DNA from: Oscillospiraceae bacterium
GTDB taxonomy: Bacteria > Bacillota > Clostridia > Oscillospirales > Acutalibacteraceae
Length of the DNA: 64,000 nucleotides
Direction: 5' to 3'
NCBI GenBank assembly: GCA_031261445.1
Contig: JAISJQ010000055.1
Location: 45,864 to 109,863, forward strand
In this document: piece after piece, positions 48,306 to 56,729 of the stretch
Position numbering within the stretch: the stretch's first letter is position 1
Layout of the letters: the number at the start of each line of letters is the position of its first letter
Notes under the pieces: model-generated
The model's database searches: none
The model's input: the letters and a program-made list of their open reading frames with translations, nothing else
Told to the model about the DNA's origin: nothing
Position numbers and translations under genes: made by a program

Positions 48306-48879
48306 GTTGTGCTCCCAATTTTTCCAGTAGCCACACGATGTTTTCGCCTAGGTGCACCATGGTCTCCACGCCCTCTTCGTCCCGCGCAAAGTCGCCGGGG
48401 TCGCGGGCGAGAGACATGTGCCAATACGTGCTACCCGGTTGCACCATGCCGCTGATGAAGAAAAAGTGGTTGATGGAGTCGAGCACATGCACGCTCCCCG
48501 CGCGGCGCACCGCCGCCACGGATGCGCCAATTTTGCGTGTGAAGCTGCGCCCGTCAAACAGCGCGATAAAGCCGCAGCGGTCAATCACCGCCTTGAGCTC
48601 TGGCGTCAGGTCGGCAAAGTAGGTGGGCGAGCCCATAAGGATCACGTCCGCGTCCCGCATTTTTGGGTACAGCTCGTTGATCCAGTCGTCTTGCGTGCAG
48701 CGCCCCGGCCTGTCCTCACAGCCCCAGCAGGAGGTGCAGCCGCGCACAGGCCGTCCGCCCGCTTGATAAAATTCGGTCTCGTGCCCAGCGTCCGCCGTGA
48801 CTTCCAGCACCGCCCGGAGCATGTGCGCCGTATTGCCGTTTTTGTGCGGACTGCCGTTGATGGCGAGGATTTTTGACAT
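48295..48879 (-). CDS. NAD(P)H-dependent FMN reductase / flavodoxin-like
   Basis: MSKILAINGSPHKNGNTAHMLRAVLE; MGSPTYFADLTPELKAVIDR. Confidence 0.88.
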   Translation of the reverse strand: MSKILAINGSPHKNGNTAHMLRAVLEVTADAGHETEFYQAGGRPVRGCTSCWGCEDRPGRCTQDDWINELYPKMRDADVILMGSPTYFADLTPELKAVIDRCGFIALFDGRSFTRKIGASVAAVRRAGSVHVLDSINHFFFISGMVQPGSTYWHMSLARDPGDFARDEEGVETMVHLGENIVWLLEKLGAQHDA

Positions 48880-49008
48880 GCGTGCCTCCATTTCTAACGT
48901 TCCGTACTATTATACCAGTCGCCGCGGAAAAAAGCAATTGGCAAAAGTCGGTTGAATTCCCGCGCGAAATGTGGTATACTTTGTCGTGACAGGATCAAGG
49001 GAGTACGT

Positions 49009-49773
49009 ATGGGCAAGATTATCGCAATTGTGAATCAAAAAGGTGGCGTGGGCAAAACCACCTCCGCCGTTAATTTGGCCGCCGCACTGGGCGGGCTAGA
49101 CCGCACGGTGCTGCTTGTGGACATTGACCCACAGGGCAACGCCACCAGCGGCTTTGGGGTCAACAAGCGTGCGCTACAAAGCAGCAGTTATGATGTGCTC
49201 ATCGGCGGCAGTCCGGCACGCGCGGCGGTGCTGCGCACGCAGTTCACGGGCGTGTACCTGCTGCCCTCCACCATGACGTTGGCAGGCGCGGAACTGGAGC
49301 TCGTCGACATTGAGCGCAGAGAAGCGCGACTGAAGGATGCCCTCGCGCCCATCCGCGATGTGTTTGATTACATCCTGCTCGATTGCCCGCCCTCGCTGGG
49401 TTTGTTGACACTCAATGGTCTCGTGGCGGCGGATACCTACTTAGTGCCCATTCAGTGCGAGTTTTACGCGCTGGAAGGTCTGAGCCAGCTGACCAACACC
49501 GTGCGCAAGGCCAAACAGGCCTATAACTCCCTGCTGGACATCGAAGGCGTGCTGCTGACCATGTATGACAGCCGCCTGAACCTGACGGGGCAAGTGGTGG
49601 AGGAAATTAAAAAGTACTTCCCGCGCAAGGTGTATGCGTCTGTCATTCCCCGCAATGTGCGCCTGAGCGAAGCGCCCAGCTTTGGCCAGCCGGTGATGTA
49701 TTACGACCCGGCCAGCCGTGGCAGTGAGGCCTATAACGCCTTTGCGCGGGAATTTTTATCGCTCCAGCACTGA
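49009..49773 (+). CDS. parA: chromosome partitioning ATPase ParA/Soj
   Basis: MGKIIAIVNQKGGVGKTTSAVNLAAAL. Confidence 0.95.
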   Translation: MGKIIAIVNQKGGVGKTTSAVNLAAALGGLDRTVLLVDIDPQGNATSGFGVNKRALQSSSYDVLIGGSPARAAVLRTQFTGVYLLPSTMTLAGAELELVDIERREARLKDALAPIRDVFDYILLDCPPSLGLLTLNGLVAADTYLVPIQCEFYALEGLSQLTNTVRKAKQAYNSLLDIEGVLLTMYDSRLNLTGQVVEEIKKYFPRKVYASVIPRNVRLSEAPSFGQPVMYYDPASRGSEAYNAFAREFLSLQH

Positions 49774-49801
49774 CTTTTGCAAAAAGAACGGAGAAAGATT
49801 C

Positions 49802-50698
49802 ATGGCAGTTAAACGAGGTCTGGGGCGCGGCTTGGATGCGCTGTTTGCCGTCAACGACCTGCCCGGTGCGGACATCAACGCCGGCGAAGCGGGCACGCTG
49901 GCTCTCAACGAGATTGAGCCCAACCGCGGGCAACCGCGCAAGTCCTTTGACGAGGGCGCACTGCGGGAACTGGCGGATTCCATTCGTGAGCACGGCGTAT
50001 TGCAGCCCTTGTTGGTGCGTCCCCGCGCGGAGGGCGGCTATCAGCTCGTGGCCGGCGAGCGGCGGTATCGCGCGGCGCGTTTGGCTGGGCTGACGCAAGT
50101 GCCCGTGGTCATCCGCGAGCTGAACGATTCCCAAGCCATGGCCGCCGCCCTGATTGAAAACCTGCAGCGCGAGGATCTCAACCCCATTGAAGAAGCGCTG
50201 GGCTATAAAGAACTGCTCACGCAGCTGGAGCTGACGCAGGAGCAAGTGGCCAAATCCGTGGGCAAAAGCCGCTCAGCGGTGGCCAACAGCCTGCGCCTGC
50301 TGGAGATGGATTTTCCCATTGTGACCGCACTGCGCGAGGGGCAGATCACCGCCGGGCACGCCCGCGCACTGGCCATGTTCCCGGAGGATAACGCGACCCG
50401 TGCCGAAGCCTTGCGTGGCGCGATTCAGGGCACGTCTGTGCGGCAACTGGAGCGCATGGCGCAGGAGGCGTGCAAAGAAAACATCAGCAAGTTCTTACCC
50501 AAAGAGGCCAAACCCCAACGCCGCCGGGAGAGCTTTTTTGATGAAGTGGAACTGAGCCTGAACGAGGGCTTGGGGCGCAAAATCCGTGTGCGCGGCACGA
50601 CCTTCGCCAAGCCCGGCGTGCTGGAAGTCCCCTTTGAGTCGCGCGAAGAGCTGGAAGCCCTAGCGCAACTGCTCGAGCAGTTTGCCAGCAAAGCCTAA
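49802..50698 (+). CDS. parB: chromosome partitioning protein ParB/Spo0J
   Basis: KRGLGRGLDALF; GERRYRAARLAGLTQVPVV; HTH region. Confidence 0.95.
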   Translation: MAVKRGLGRGLDALFAVNDLPGADINAGEAGTLALNEIEPNRGQPRKSFDEGALRELADSIREHGVLQPLLVRPRAEGGYQLVAGERRYRAARLAGLTQVPVVIRELNDSQAMAAALIENLQREDLNPIEEALGYKELLTQLELTQEQVAKSVGKSRSAVANSLRLLEMDFPIVTALREGQITAGHARALAMFPEDNATRAEALRGAIQGTSVRQLERMAQEACKENISKFLPKEAKPQRRRESFFDEVELSLNEGLGRKIRVRGTTFAKPGVLEVPFESREELEALAQLLEQFASKA

Positions 50699-50728
50699 GA
50701 CAGCGCTGATTTCATTGCGATTTAACCC

Positions 50729-50777
50729 GTAGGGGCGCACATCTAGTCAGCGGGCGCACGGGGCGTGCGCCCCTACA
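50729..50777. repeat. GTAGGGGC...GCCCCTAC palindromic element
   Basis: GTAGGGGCGCAC...GGGGCGTGCGCCCCTAC. Confidence 0.78.
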
Positions 50778-50778
50778 T

Positions 50779-50847
50779 GTCAGAGATCAGAGGACAGATT
50801 CGATCACAAAACTCTGTCCTCTGCCCTCTGATTTCTGTCATCTGATT
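50779..50847. repeat. heptad repeat hairpin, TCAGAGN/CTCTGNC lexicon
   Basis: TCAGAGA TCAGAGG ACAGATT ... CTCTGTC CTCTGCC CTCTGAT TTCTGTC ATCTGAT. Confidence 0.85.
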
Positions 50848-50904
50848 GACTTTCGCGCCGCTACGCGGTATAATATGCACAACACAGCTATCAAGGAGAA
50901 CACC

Positions 50905-51612
50905 ATGGAAAAGCTCGCGCAACTCTACGAGGGCAAGGCCAAACGCGTCTATGCCACCGCCGACCCCGACATCCTCATCGTGGACTACAAGGACGACGCC
51001 ACCGCGTTCAACGGCCTGAAGAAGGGCACAATCAGCGGCAAGGGCGTTATCAACAATAAAATGAGCAACTTTGTCTGTGCTCTGCTGGAAAAAGAGGGCA
51101 TTCCGACCCACCTTGTGCAGGAGCTGAGCGCACGCGAAACCGCCGTGAAAAAGGTGGAGATCGTGCCGCTGGAGGTTATTATCCGCAACCGCGCGGCGGG
51201 CAGCATGGCCAAACGCCTTGGGCTGGAGGAAGGCCGCGCACTGCTCTGCCCCGTGTTTGAGTTATCCTACAAAGACGACGACCTAGGTGACCCGCTCATT
51301 GTGGAGTCCCACGCGCTGGCGTGCGGCTTTGCCACGGCAGAGGAGATCGAGACCATCAAGGCCTACGCGCTGAAGATCAACGAGCTGCTGTGCGCCTACT
51401 TTGCCACGAAGAACGTGGAGCTCATTGACTTCAAGCTGGAGTTCGGTCGCTACCACGGGCAAATCATCCTCGCCGACGAAATCAGCCCCGACACCTGCCG
51501 CTTCTGGGACATGACGACCCACGAGAAGCTGGACAAAGACCGTTTCCGCCGCGACCTCGGCTCAGTCGAAGAGGCCTATGAAGAAATGGCGAGACGACTA
51601 GGTCTACAATGA
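50905..51612 (+). CDS. purC: phosphoribosylaminoimidazole-succinocarboxamide synthase
   Basis: [41 protein letters not shown]. Confidence 0.95.
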   Translation: MEKLAQLYEGKAKRVYATADPDILIVDYKDDATAFNGLKKGTISGKGVINNKMSNFVCALLEKEGIPTHLVQELSARETAVKKVEIVPLEVIIRNRAAGSMAKRLGLEEGRALLCPVFELSYKDDDLGDPLIVESHALACGFATAEEIETIKAYALKINELLCAYFATKNVELIDFKLEFGRYHGQIILADEISPDTCRFWDMTTHEKLDKDRFRRDLGSVEEAYEEMARRLGLQ

Positions 51613-51700
51613 ACAATTGACAATGTACAATGAACAATTATTGGTGGGTAACTGCCTGTGTTCCAATAATTGTTCATTGTTCTTTGTCCATTGTTAATTA
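51606..51700. repeat. heptad repeat hairpin, CAATGAA/TTCATTG lexicon, contains purC stop
   Basis: ACAATGAACAATTGACAATGTACAATGAACAATTATTGG ... CCAATAATTGTTCATTGTTCTTTGTCCATTGTTAATTA. Confidence 0.9.
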
Positions 51701-51716
51701 GTATAAGGAGCCCACC

Positions 51717-52955
51717 GTGCAAGAACTTGGTACACGCGCACGCGCCGCGCAAAGACTGTTGGCCAAAGCCGACAGCGGTACGAAACGTGCCGCTCTGGGT
51801 ACGATTGCCGACGCGTTGCTTGCGGCGCAAGACGGGATTCTTGCCGCCAACGCGCTGGATTTGGATGCCGCGCGCACAAACGGCATGACGGACAGCCTGC
51901 TCGACCGTCTAACGCTCACACCAGAGCGCATTGCGGGCATGGTGCAGGGCGTGCGTGATGTCGCGAGCGAAGACGACCCCGTGGGGCATGTGCGCTGGGG
52001 GGCGGTGCGCCCAAACGGCTTGCGGATTGAGAAAATCACCGTGCCGCTGGGCGTGGTGGGCGTGATTTTTGAGGCGCGTCCCAATGTCTGCAGCGACGCG
52101 GCGGCGCTGTGCCTGATGGCCGGCAACGCCTGCATTCTGCGCGGCGGCAAGGAGGCCATCCACGCCAACACCGCCATCGCCGACACCATGCGCGCCGCGC
52201 TGACCGCCAGTGGTCTGCCCGCTGATTGCGTGCAGCTCATCACCGACACCAGCCGCCAGAGCGCCACCGACCTCATGCACGCGGTGGGGTTGATTGATGT
52301 GCTCATTCCGCGCGGCGGCGCGGGGCTGATTCGCGCCGTGGTGGAAAACGCACGTGTGCCCGTCATTGAAACCGGCGCGGGGAATTGTCATATCTACGTG
52401 GACGCGGGCGCGGACATCGACATGGCCGCCAACATCGTCTACAACGCCAAAACCAGCCGCCCGTCCGTGTGCAATGCGGCGGAAAGTCTGCTGGTACACA
52501 AAGAGATTGCCGCGACGGCATTGCCCGTTATCGCTGCCAAGCTTGCGCAGAAGAACGTGGAATTGCGCGGCGATGCGGCCACCTGCGCCCTCCTCCCCGC
52601 CGCCAAGCCCGCGACAGAAGACGACTGGGGCACGGAATACGGCGACTACATCATGAGCGTGAAGATTGTGGACAATATCGACGAGGCCATCGCCCACATT
52701 GCGCACTACTCCACCCACCACAGCGAGGCGATCGTCACGCAGGACTACGCCCGCGCGGAGCAATTTCTCGCCGAAGTGGACAGCGCGGCGGTGTACGTCA
52801 ACGCGTCCACCCGCTTCACCGACGGCGGCGAGTTTGGCTTCGGCGCGGAGATCGGCATCAGCACACAAAAGCTGCACGCCCGCGGGCCGCTGGGTCTGGG
52901 CAATCTGGTGAGCGAGAAGTACGTCATTCGCGGTAGCGGGCAGGTGCGTTGCTAG
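51717..52955 (+). CDS. proA: glutamate-5-semialdehyde dehydrogenase
   Basis: QELGTRARAAQRLLAKADSGTKRAAL; RPSVCNAAESLLVHKE; GTG start. Confidence 0.94.
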   Translation: MQELGTRARAAQRLLAKADSGTKRAALGTIADALLAAQDGILAANALDLDAARTNGMTDSLLDRLTLTPERIAGMVQGVRDVASEDDPVGHVRWGAVRPNGLRIEKITVPLGVVGVIFEARPNVCSDAAALCLMAGNACILRGGKEAIHANTAIADTMRAALTASGLPADCVQLITDTSRQSATDLMHAVGLIDVLIPRGGAGLIRAVVENARVPVIETGAGNCHIYVDAGADIDMAANIVYNAKTSRPSVCNAAESLLVHKEIAATALPVIAAKLAQKNVELRGDAATCALLPAAKPATEDDWGTEYGDYIMSVKIVDNIDEAIAHIAHYSTHHSEAIVTQDYARAEQFLAEVDSAAVYVNASTRFTDGGEFGFGAEIGISTQKLHARGPLGLGNLVSEKYVIRGSGQVRC

Positions 52956-53021
52956 ACATTCGATGTCGGACTAGACGTTTGCATCGGTTTTGAGACAGCG
53001 TGTGCGCGAGCGCGAAAACGC

Positions 53022-53050
53022 TTGAATTTATGCGCGTTCTGTGTTATAAT
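53022..53050 (+). promoter_or_regulatory. promoter TTGAAT-17 bp-TATAAT upstream of tRNA-Ser fragment
   Basis: Hexamers at 53022-53027 and 53045-53050. Confidence 0.6.
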
Positions 53051-53060
53051 TTTGTCACAC

Positions 53061-53100
53061 GGAGAGGTACCGAAGTGGTCATAACGGGGCGGTCTTGAAA
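53061..53100 (+). pseudogene. tRNA-Ser(UGA) 5'-half fragment
   Basis: 40-nt match (1 mismatch) to 53249-53288; identity ends at the 3' edge of the anticodon loop. Confidence 0.8.
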
Positions 53101-53248
53101 TGTGTTAAGCGATTTGGAACACACCCACGGCAAAGCATTGAAACAACTGGATTTTTTGAAGTCCGAAAGCGAAAATCTCTTGGAGTTCTCTCCTGAAGTT
53201 CTCTCCGATTTCCATCGAGCGATTTTAGGAGTTCTCAATATCTCACTT

Positions 53249-53337
53249 GGAGAGGTACCGAAGTGGTCATAACGGGGCGGTCCTGAAAACCGTTAGCGCG
53301 CAAGCGCACATGGGTTCGAACCCCATCCTCTCCGCCA
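53249..53337 (+). tRNA. tRNA-Ser(UGA)
   Basis: Acceptor GGAGAGG/CCTCTCC, anticodon loop CCTGAAA, long variable arm, T-arm ATGGGTTCGAACCCCAT, encoded CCA. Confidence 0.9.
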
Positions 53338-53340
53338 CTT

Positions 53341-53391
53341 GCAAAGCCGCAGAATAGCAGGGTTTCTTGCTTGTTCGGCGGCTTTGCTTTT
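53341..53391 (+). terminator. terminator-like hairpin downstream of tRNA-Ser
   Basis: GCAAAGCCGC...GCGGCTTTGCTTTT. Confidence 0.5.
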
Positions 53392-53475
53392 GCCCAGAAA
53401 AACGCGATTTTGCGGGCGTTTTTTGAGGACGTTGGAGAGAGCTTTGACCAAATTGAAGAGAAGTCCATGCCTGTT

Positions 53476-54702
53476 TTAGGACACCACAGATAGTGCCGCA
53501 CACAGTCCCTGCTCCATTGCCTGCGCGGAGTTCAGCTTGGAGTTGTAGTCTAGGTGGGCGTAGATGTTCGCCGTGGTGGAGAAGTCGCTGTGCCCTAGCC
53601 ACTCCTGAATTTGCTTCATGGGGACACCATTGGCCAGTAGGAGTGATGCACAGCTGTGCCGCAGGTCGTGGAAGCGGATGCGGCGCAGACCGTGTTTTTC
53701 CAGCAACTTTGGGAACGCCTGCGTGACATAGTCTGGGCTGAACCGGTCGCCCATCTGGTTCACGCAGATGTAGTCGCGGTAGGTTTCGTTGTAGCATTTG
53801 CCGCACAGTTCACGGAATTGTGCCTGTTGCGCCTGCACAGCCAACAGCTTTTCGCGAAAGACGGGCACCAAGGGCAGCGTGCGCATACTGGATTTGGTCT
53901 TTGTGCTGTCCTGTGCGCTGATTTGCCGCTTGCCGTTCAGGTTGTAGCTCGTGACGGTGTGGTTGATGGTCAGGGTGTTTTGCGCAAAGTCAATGGCATC
54001 CCAGCGCAACCCCACCACCTCGCTGCGGCGCAGTCCGTAGAATCCGCCCAGCAGGACTGGCACTTCCAAGAGTGTTCCTTTGCTGATTGCAAAGAGCCGC
54101 TCCATCTCGCTGCAGTCGTAGAAACTCGCTTTGAATCGCTTGATTTTTGGACGTTCCACCTTGTCGGCGGGATTGGTCTCAAGCAAGTCCATCTTCACGG
54201 CGTATTTCAAAGCCTTGTGGATTACTGCGTGATAGTGAATGACCGACAGTGCCTTGATGCGCTCCAACTGAATCAGATAGAACCGCTGGATGTCTTGAGG
54301 TCTCAAGTCGTCCAACATAACCATCTTGTCGCCGAAGTATGGGGCGAGGGTGCTTTTGACGATTTGGCTGTAGGAAGCAAAGGTGGTTGGCGCAACAGTG
54401 GTTTTGACCACGTCAAGCCAATTGACAAGAAAGTCTGAAAAGAGCATAGACTGCTCCCACGCCTTGCGACCGTCTGCTGAGAACGTCTTTCTGGCTTCTG
54501 CGAGTTTGGTTTCGGCTTTCTTTTTGTTGCCCTTTACGGTCAACCCTGTGGGAATCCACTTCGTTTTGCGCTTGTTGAAAGCATCGTTGTAACTCAAAAC
54601 GATGTAGAAAAAGCCTTTCTTTTCTTGTAAGTGTCCAGCTACCATGTGTAGCCTCCTTTCGATTTTTGACATGTGTGTGCGTATCCGAACACCTGCAATC
54701 AC
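53476..54702 (-). CDS. tyrosine recombinase/integrase
   Basis: GLRRSEVVGLRW, FHDLRHSCASLLLANGVPMKQIQEWLGHSDFSTTANIYAHL. Confidence 0.93.
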   Translation of the reverse strand: MIAGVRIRTHMSKIERRLHMVAGHLQEKKGFFYIVLSYNDAFNKRKTKWIPTGLTVKGNKKKAETKLAEARKTFSADGRKAWEQSMLFSDFLVNWLDVVKTTVAPTTFASYSQIVKSTLAPYFGDKMVMLDDLRPQDIQRFYLIQLERIKALSVIHYHAVIHKALKYAVKMDLLETNPADKVERPKIKRFKASFYDCSEMERLFAISKGTLLEVPVLLGGFYGLRRSEVVGLRWDAIDFAQNTLTINHTVTSYNLNGKRQISAQDSTKTKSSMRTLPLVPVFREKLLAVQAQQAQFRELCGKCYNETYRDYICVNQMGDRFSPDYVTQAFPKLLEKHGLRRIRFHDLRHSCASLLLANGVPMKQIQEWLGHSDFSTTANIYAHLDYNSKLNSAQAMEQGLCAALSVVS

Positions 54703-54765
54703 TACTCCATAAGTTTAACAGGTGCGGCCGCAGGTGTCGAATGTGCAAATTGGTTTTTTGCAGAT

Positions 54766-54969
54766 TTAAGCAACCATCAATCCCAAATACTTCAACAAGT
54801 TGAGTTTGGGGATGCGAAAGAAGCGTCCGATTTTGATGTGCTTGATTTTTCCCTCGTGCAGTAGCTGGTAGCAGGTCTTGGTAGAAACGCCGAGGACACC
54901 ACTCAAGTCATTTACGGTCAGCAAGTCTGGCAGCTTTTTCAGCACATATTGATAGATCTCAGCACACAT
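54766..54969 (-). CDS. excisionase-like HTH_17 DNA-binding protein
   Basis: LLTVNDLSGVLGVSTKTCYQLLHEGKIKHIKIGRFFRIPKLNLLKYL. Confidence 0.85.
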   Translation of the reverse strand: MCAEIYQYVLKKLPDLLTVNDLSGVLGVSTKTCYQLLHEGKIKHIKIGRFFRIPKLNLLKYLGLMVA

Positions 54970-55324
54970 GCTGCGTCCTCCTCGCCATCCCCAAACTCAG
55001 CGCCAGCGCGGCCTCCACCCGTGCCATGCGCCGCTCGTCCAGCCAGCCGCAGTATGTTCCCAAACGGGACTTGTCCAACGTGCGCAGCTGTTCCAACAGG
55101 ACGATGGAATGTTTAGATAGCCCCGCAAAGCCTGTGAGATCAATGTGGGTGGGCAGGGGGTTCTTCTCTCGGCTGGTGATGGCGGCCACGATGACGGTGG
55201 GGCTGTGTTTGTTTCCTACGTCGTTGGAGAGAATGAGCACGGGGCGGTTGCCGCCCTGCTCCGAGCCTGTGATGGGGTCGAGGTCGGCGAAGTAGATTTC
55301 GCCGCGATGCATTTCGTCTAACAT
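54959..55324 (-). CDS. MazF/PemK-family endoribonuclease toxin
   Basis: MHRGEIYFADLDPITGSEQGGNRPVLILSNDVGNKHSPTVIVAAITS; overlaps xis-like gene. Confidence 0.9.
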   Translation of the reverse strand: MLDEMHRGEIYFADLDPITGSEQGGNRPVLILSNDVGNKHSPTVIVAAITSREKNPLPTHIDLTGFAGLSKHSIVLLEQLRTLDKSRLGTYCGWLDERRMARVEAALALSLGMARRTQHVC

Positions 55325-55390
55325 TTTTGAATTCCTCCGTTTGATTGCATGATTAAGTACCACTCCGCGCAGCGGGATGGTTTCTTTCTG

Positions 55391-55420
55391 CTTCTCTTTC
55401 TTTTTCTAAAGAAAGAGAAG
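55391..55420. terminator. perfect 13-bp hairpin
   Basis: CTTCTCTTTCTTT ttct AAAGAAAGAGAAG. Confidence 0.5.
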
Positions 55421-55582
55421 GACAGGCAGCAGACGGCGGGGGCGAACCGCGCCACGAGGACTTGCACCTCCAACGGACATGCCTATGCCCGTCCGCATTC
55501 AGCGGGTGTATCATTATCCCCAACGTGCAGAAACAACTGGACGCCGCCCAGTTTCAGCCCAGAGCTTCGCTCGCCCAATGCA

Positions 55583-55658
55583 GGCGTGAGGTGTGAGGGC
55601 ACAGGACTGAGGTTTTGTTTTCCTCATGCCTGAATCCTGTTCCCTTATTCCTCAATAG
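55583..55658. repeat. heptad repeat hairpin, TGAGGNN/CCTCANN lexicon, inside the mobile island
   Basis: CGTGAGG TGTGAGG GCACAGG ACTGAGG ... CCTCATG CCTGAAT CCTGTTC CCTTATT CCTCAAT. Confidence 0.82.
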
Positions 55659-55830
55659 GGGTCATGGCGAGAGATGGACTGCCGACACGTTGGGAACGTA
55701 TCTGCTGCCTGGTTTATTCGATTGTCAAAGAACGATGAGCGGGAGAGCCAATGTCCATTTCGTTTGCACGTTGGCTCTTTTACCTCTCACCCTATAGCCG
55801 TTGGGAGGCTACCTTTTGACAACCTGTGCG

Positions 55831-56235
55831 CTAAACTTCCACAAACGACGCTTTGATTCGTGCCATCCTTTTATAGATCGCCTGACGTGTCACGCCCAGT
55901 GCCTCGGCGATTTCTGCGTGTGTGTACCTGCCTCCGACCAACAATGTGAGCACCTTTTTGTCCCCATCCGAAAGCGCGTCTATCTGCGCGGTAAGCGCTT
56001 GGTTGTTGATTTCGTCCAGCCAGTCGCTTGGGTGTTCGGGGGCACTTTGCGTAAGCAAATCCTCGTAGGTGTCCGTGTGCTCATAGAACGCGCGGTCGCG
56101 CTTGAATTGCGCCCACTCGAAGTCGTGTAATTCCTGTATGTCTGTCGCGCACATTCCCGCCGCGCGGCACTCGTGTTCCTGCTGTGCCCACTGTTCCAGA
56201 AACAGCTTCTTTGCCAGTCCGTTGTTGTATGCCAT
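55831..56235 (-). CDS. sigma-70 region 4-like HTH protein
   Basis: LSDGDKKVLTLLVGGRYTHAEIAEALGVTRQAIYKRMARIKASF. Confidence 0.75.
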   Translation of the reverse strand: MAYNNGLAKKLFLEQWAQQEHECRAAGMCATDIQELHDFEWAQFKRDRAFYEHTDTYEDLLTQSAPEHPSDWLDEINNQALTAQIDALSDGDKKVLTLLVGGRYTHAEIAEALGVTRQAIYKRMARIKASFVEV

Positions 56236-56350
56236 TGTTTTTCCTCCGAATTTGAATTTGGATAGCTCTCAAATTCAAGTTCGGAGGGGCGCGTATTCTG
56301 GTCAATAAAAAATCCTTTCAGCCAAAGCGGAAAGGAAATCAAAAACAAAA

Positions 56351-56422
56351 GAGCCGTATGAAAATCGGGCAGACTGCCGTTGAAAAGTCGCCTAGTCGGG
56401 CAACTGTTTTCATACGGCTCGT
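56351..56422. terminator. long hairpin, terminator-like
   Basis: GAGCCGTATGAAAA...TTTTCATACGGCTC. Confidence 0.5.
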
Positions 56423-56480
56423 AGGAAGTCTGCGATTTTCATCGGCTCCAAGGCACGGTTCGTTATTCAATTGTCGGGTT

Positions 56481-56729
56481 TTACGCGGTCAGCAGTCGGT
56501 ATCGGATCGTACCGTTGCGGCACAGCACCACGTTGTAGATGGCTTCGCGCTTGCATTTTCGGCACTTGGCTTGAATGTGCCCGCGGGCATCGTCGAAAAC
56601 ATGCACGGCGCAGGCACCGCAAAAGTGACAGCGAAGCACCTTCTTCGGTCTATTCTCCGCGCCAACGCTGTGTTTGCGGATTCTTTGCAAGACTGCGGCG
56701 GAAAGGAATGGATTAGCTGGCTCTTGCAC
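56481..56729 (-). CDS. small zinc-ribbon protein
   Basis: CHFCGACAVHVFDDARGHIQAKCRKCKREAIYNVV; GTG start overlapping ImmA-like gene end. Confidence 0.6.
   Translation of the reverse strand: MQEPANPFLSAAVLQRIRKHSVGAENRPKKVLRCHFCGACAVHVFDDARGHIQAKCRKCKREAIYNVVLCRNGTIRYRLLTA

Noticed and set aside
51606-51700. Heptad hairpins considered as CRISPR repeats
   Set aside because: Units are contiguous 7-mers with no spacers and no cas genes.
53061-53248. tRNA-Ser half considered as an intron-split tRNA
   Set aside because: A complete tRNA including its own 5' half lies downstream; the gap is too short for a group I intron and lacks recognisable core elements.
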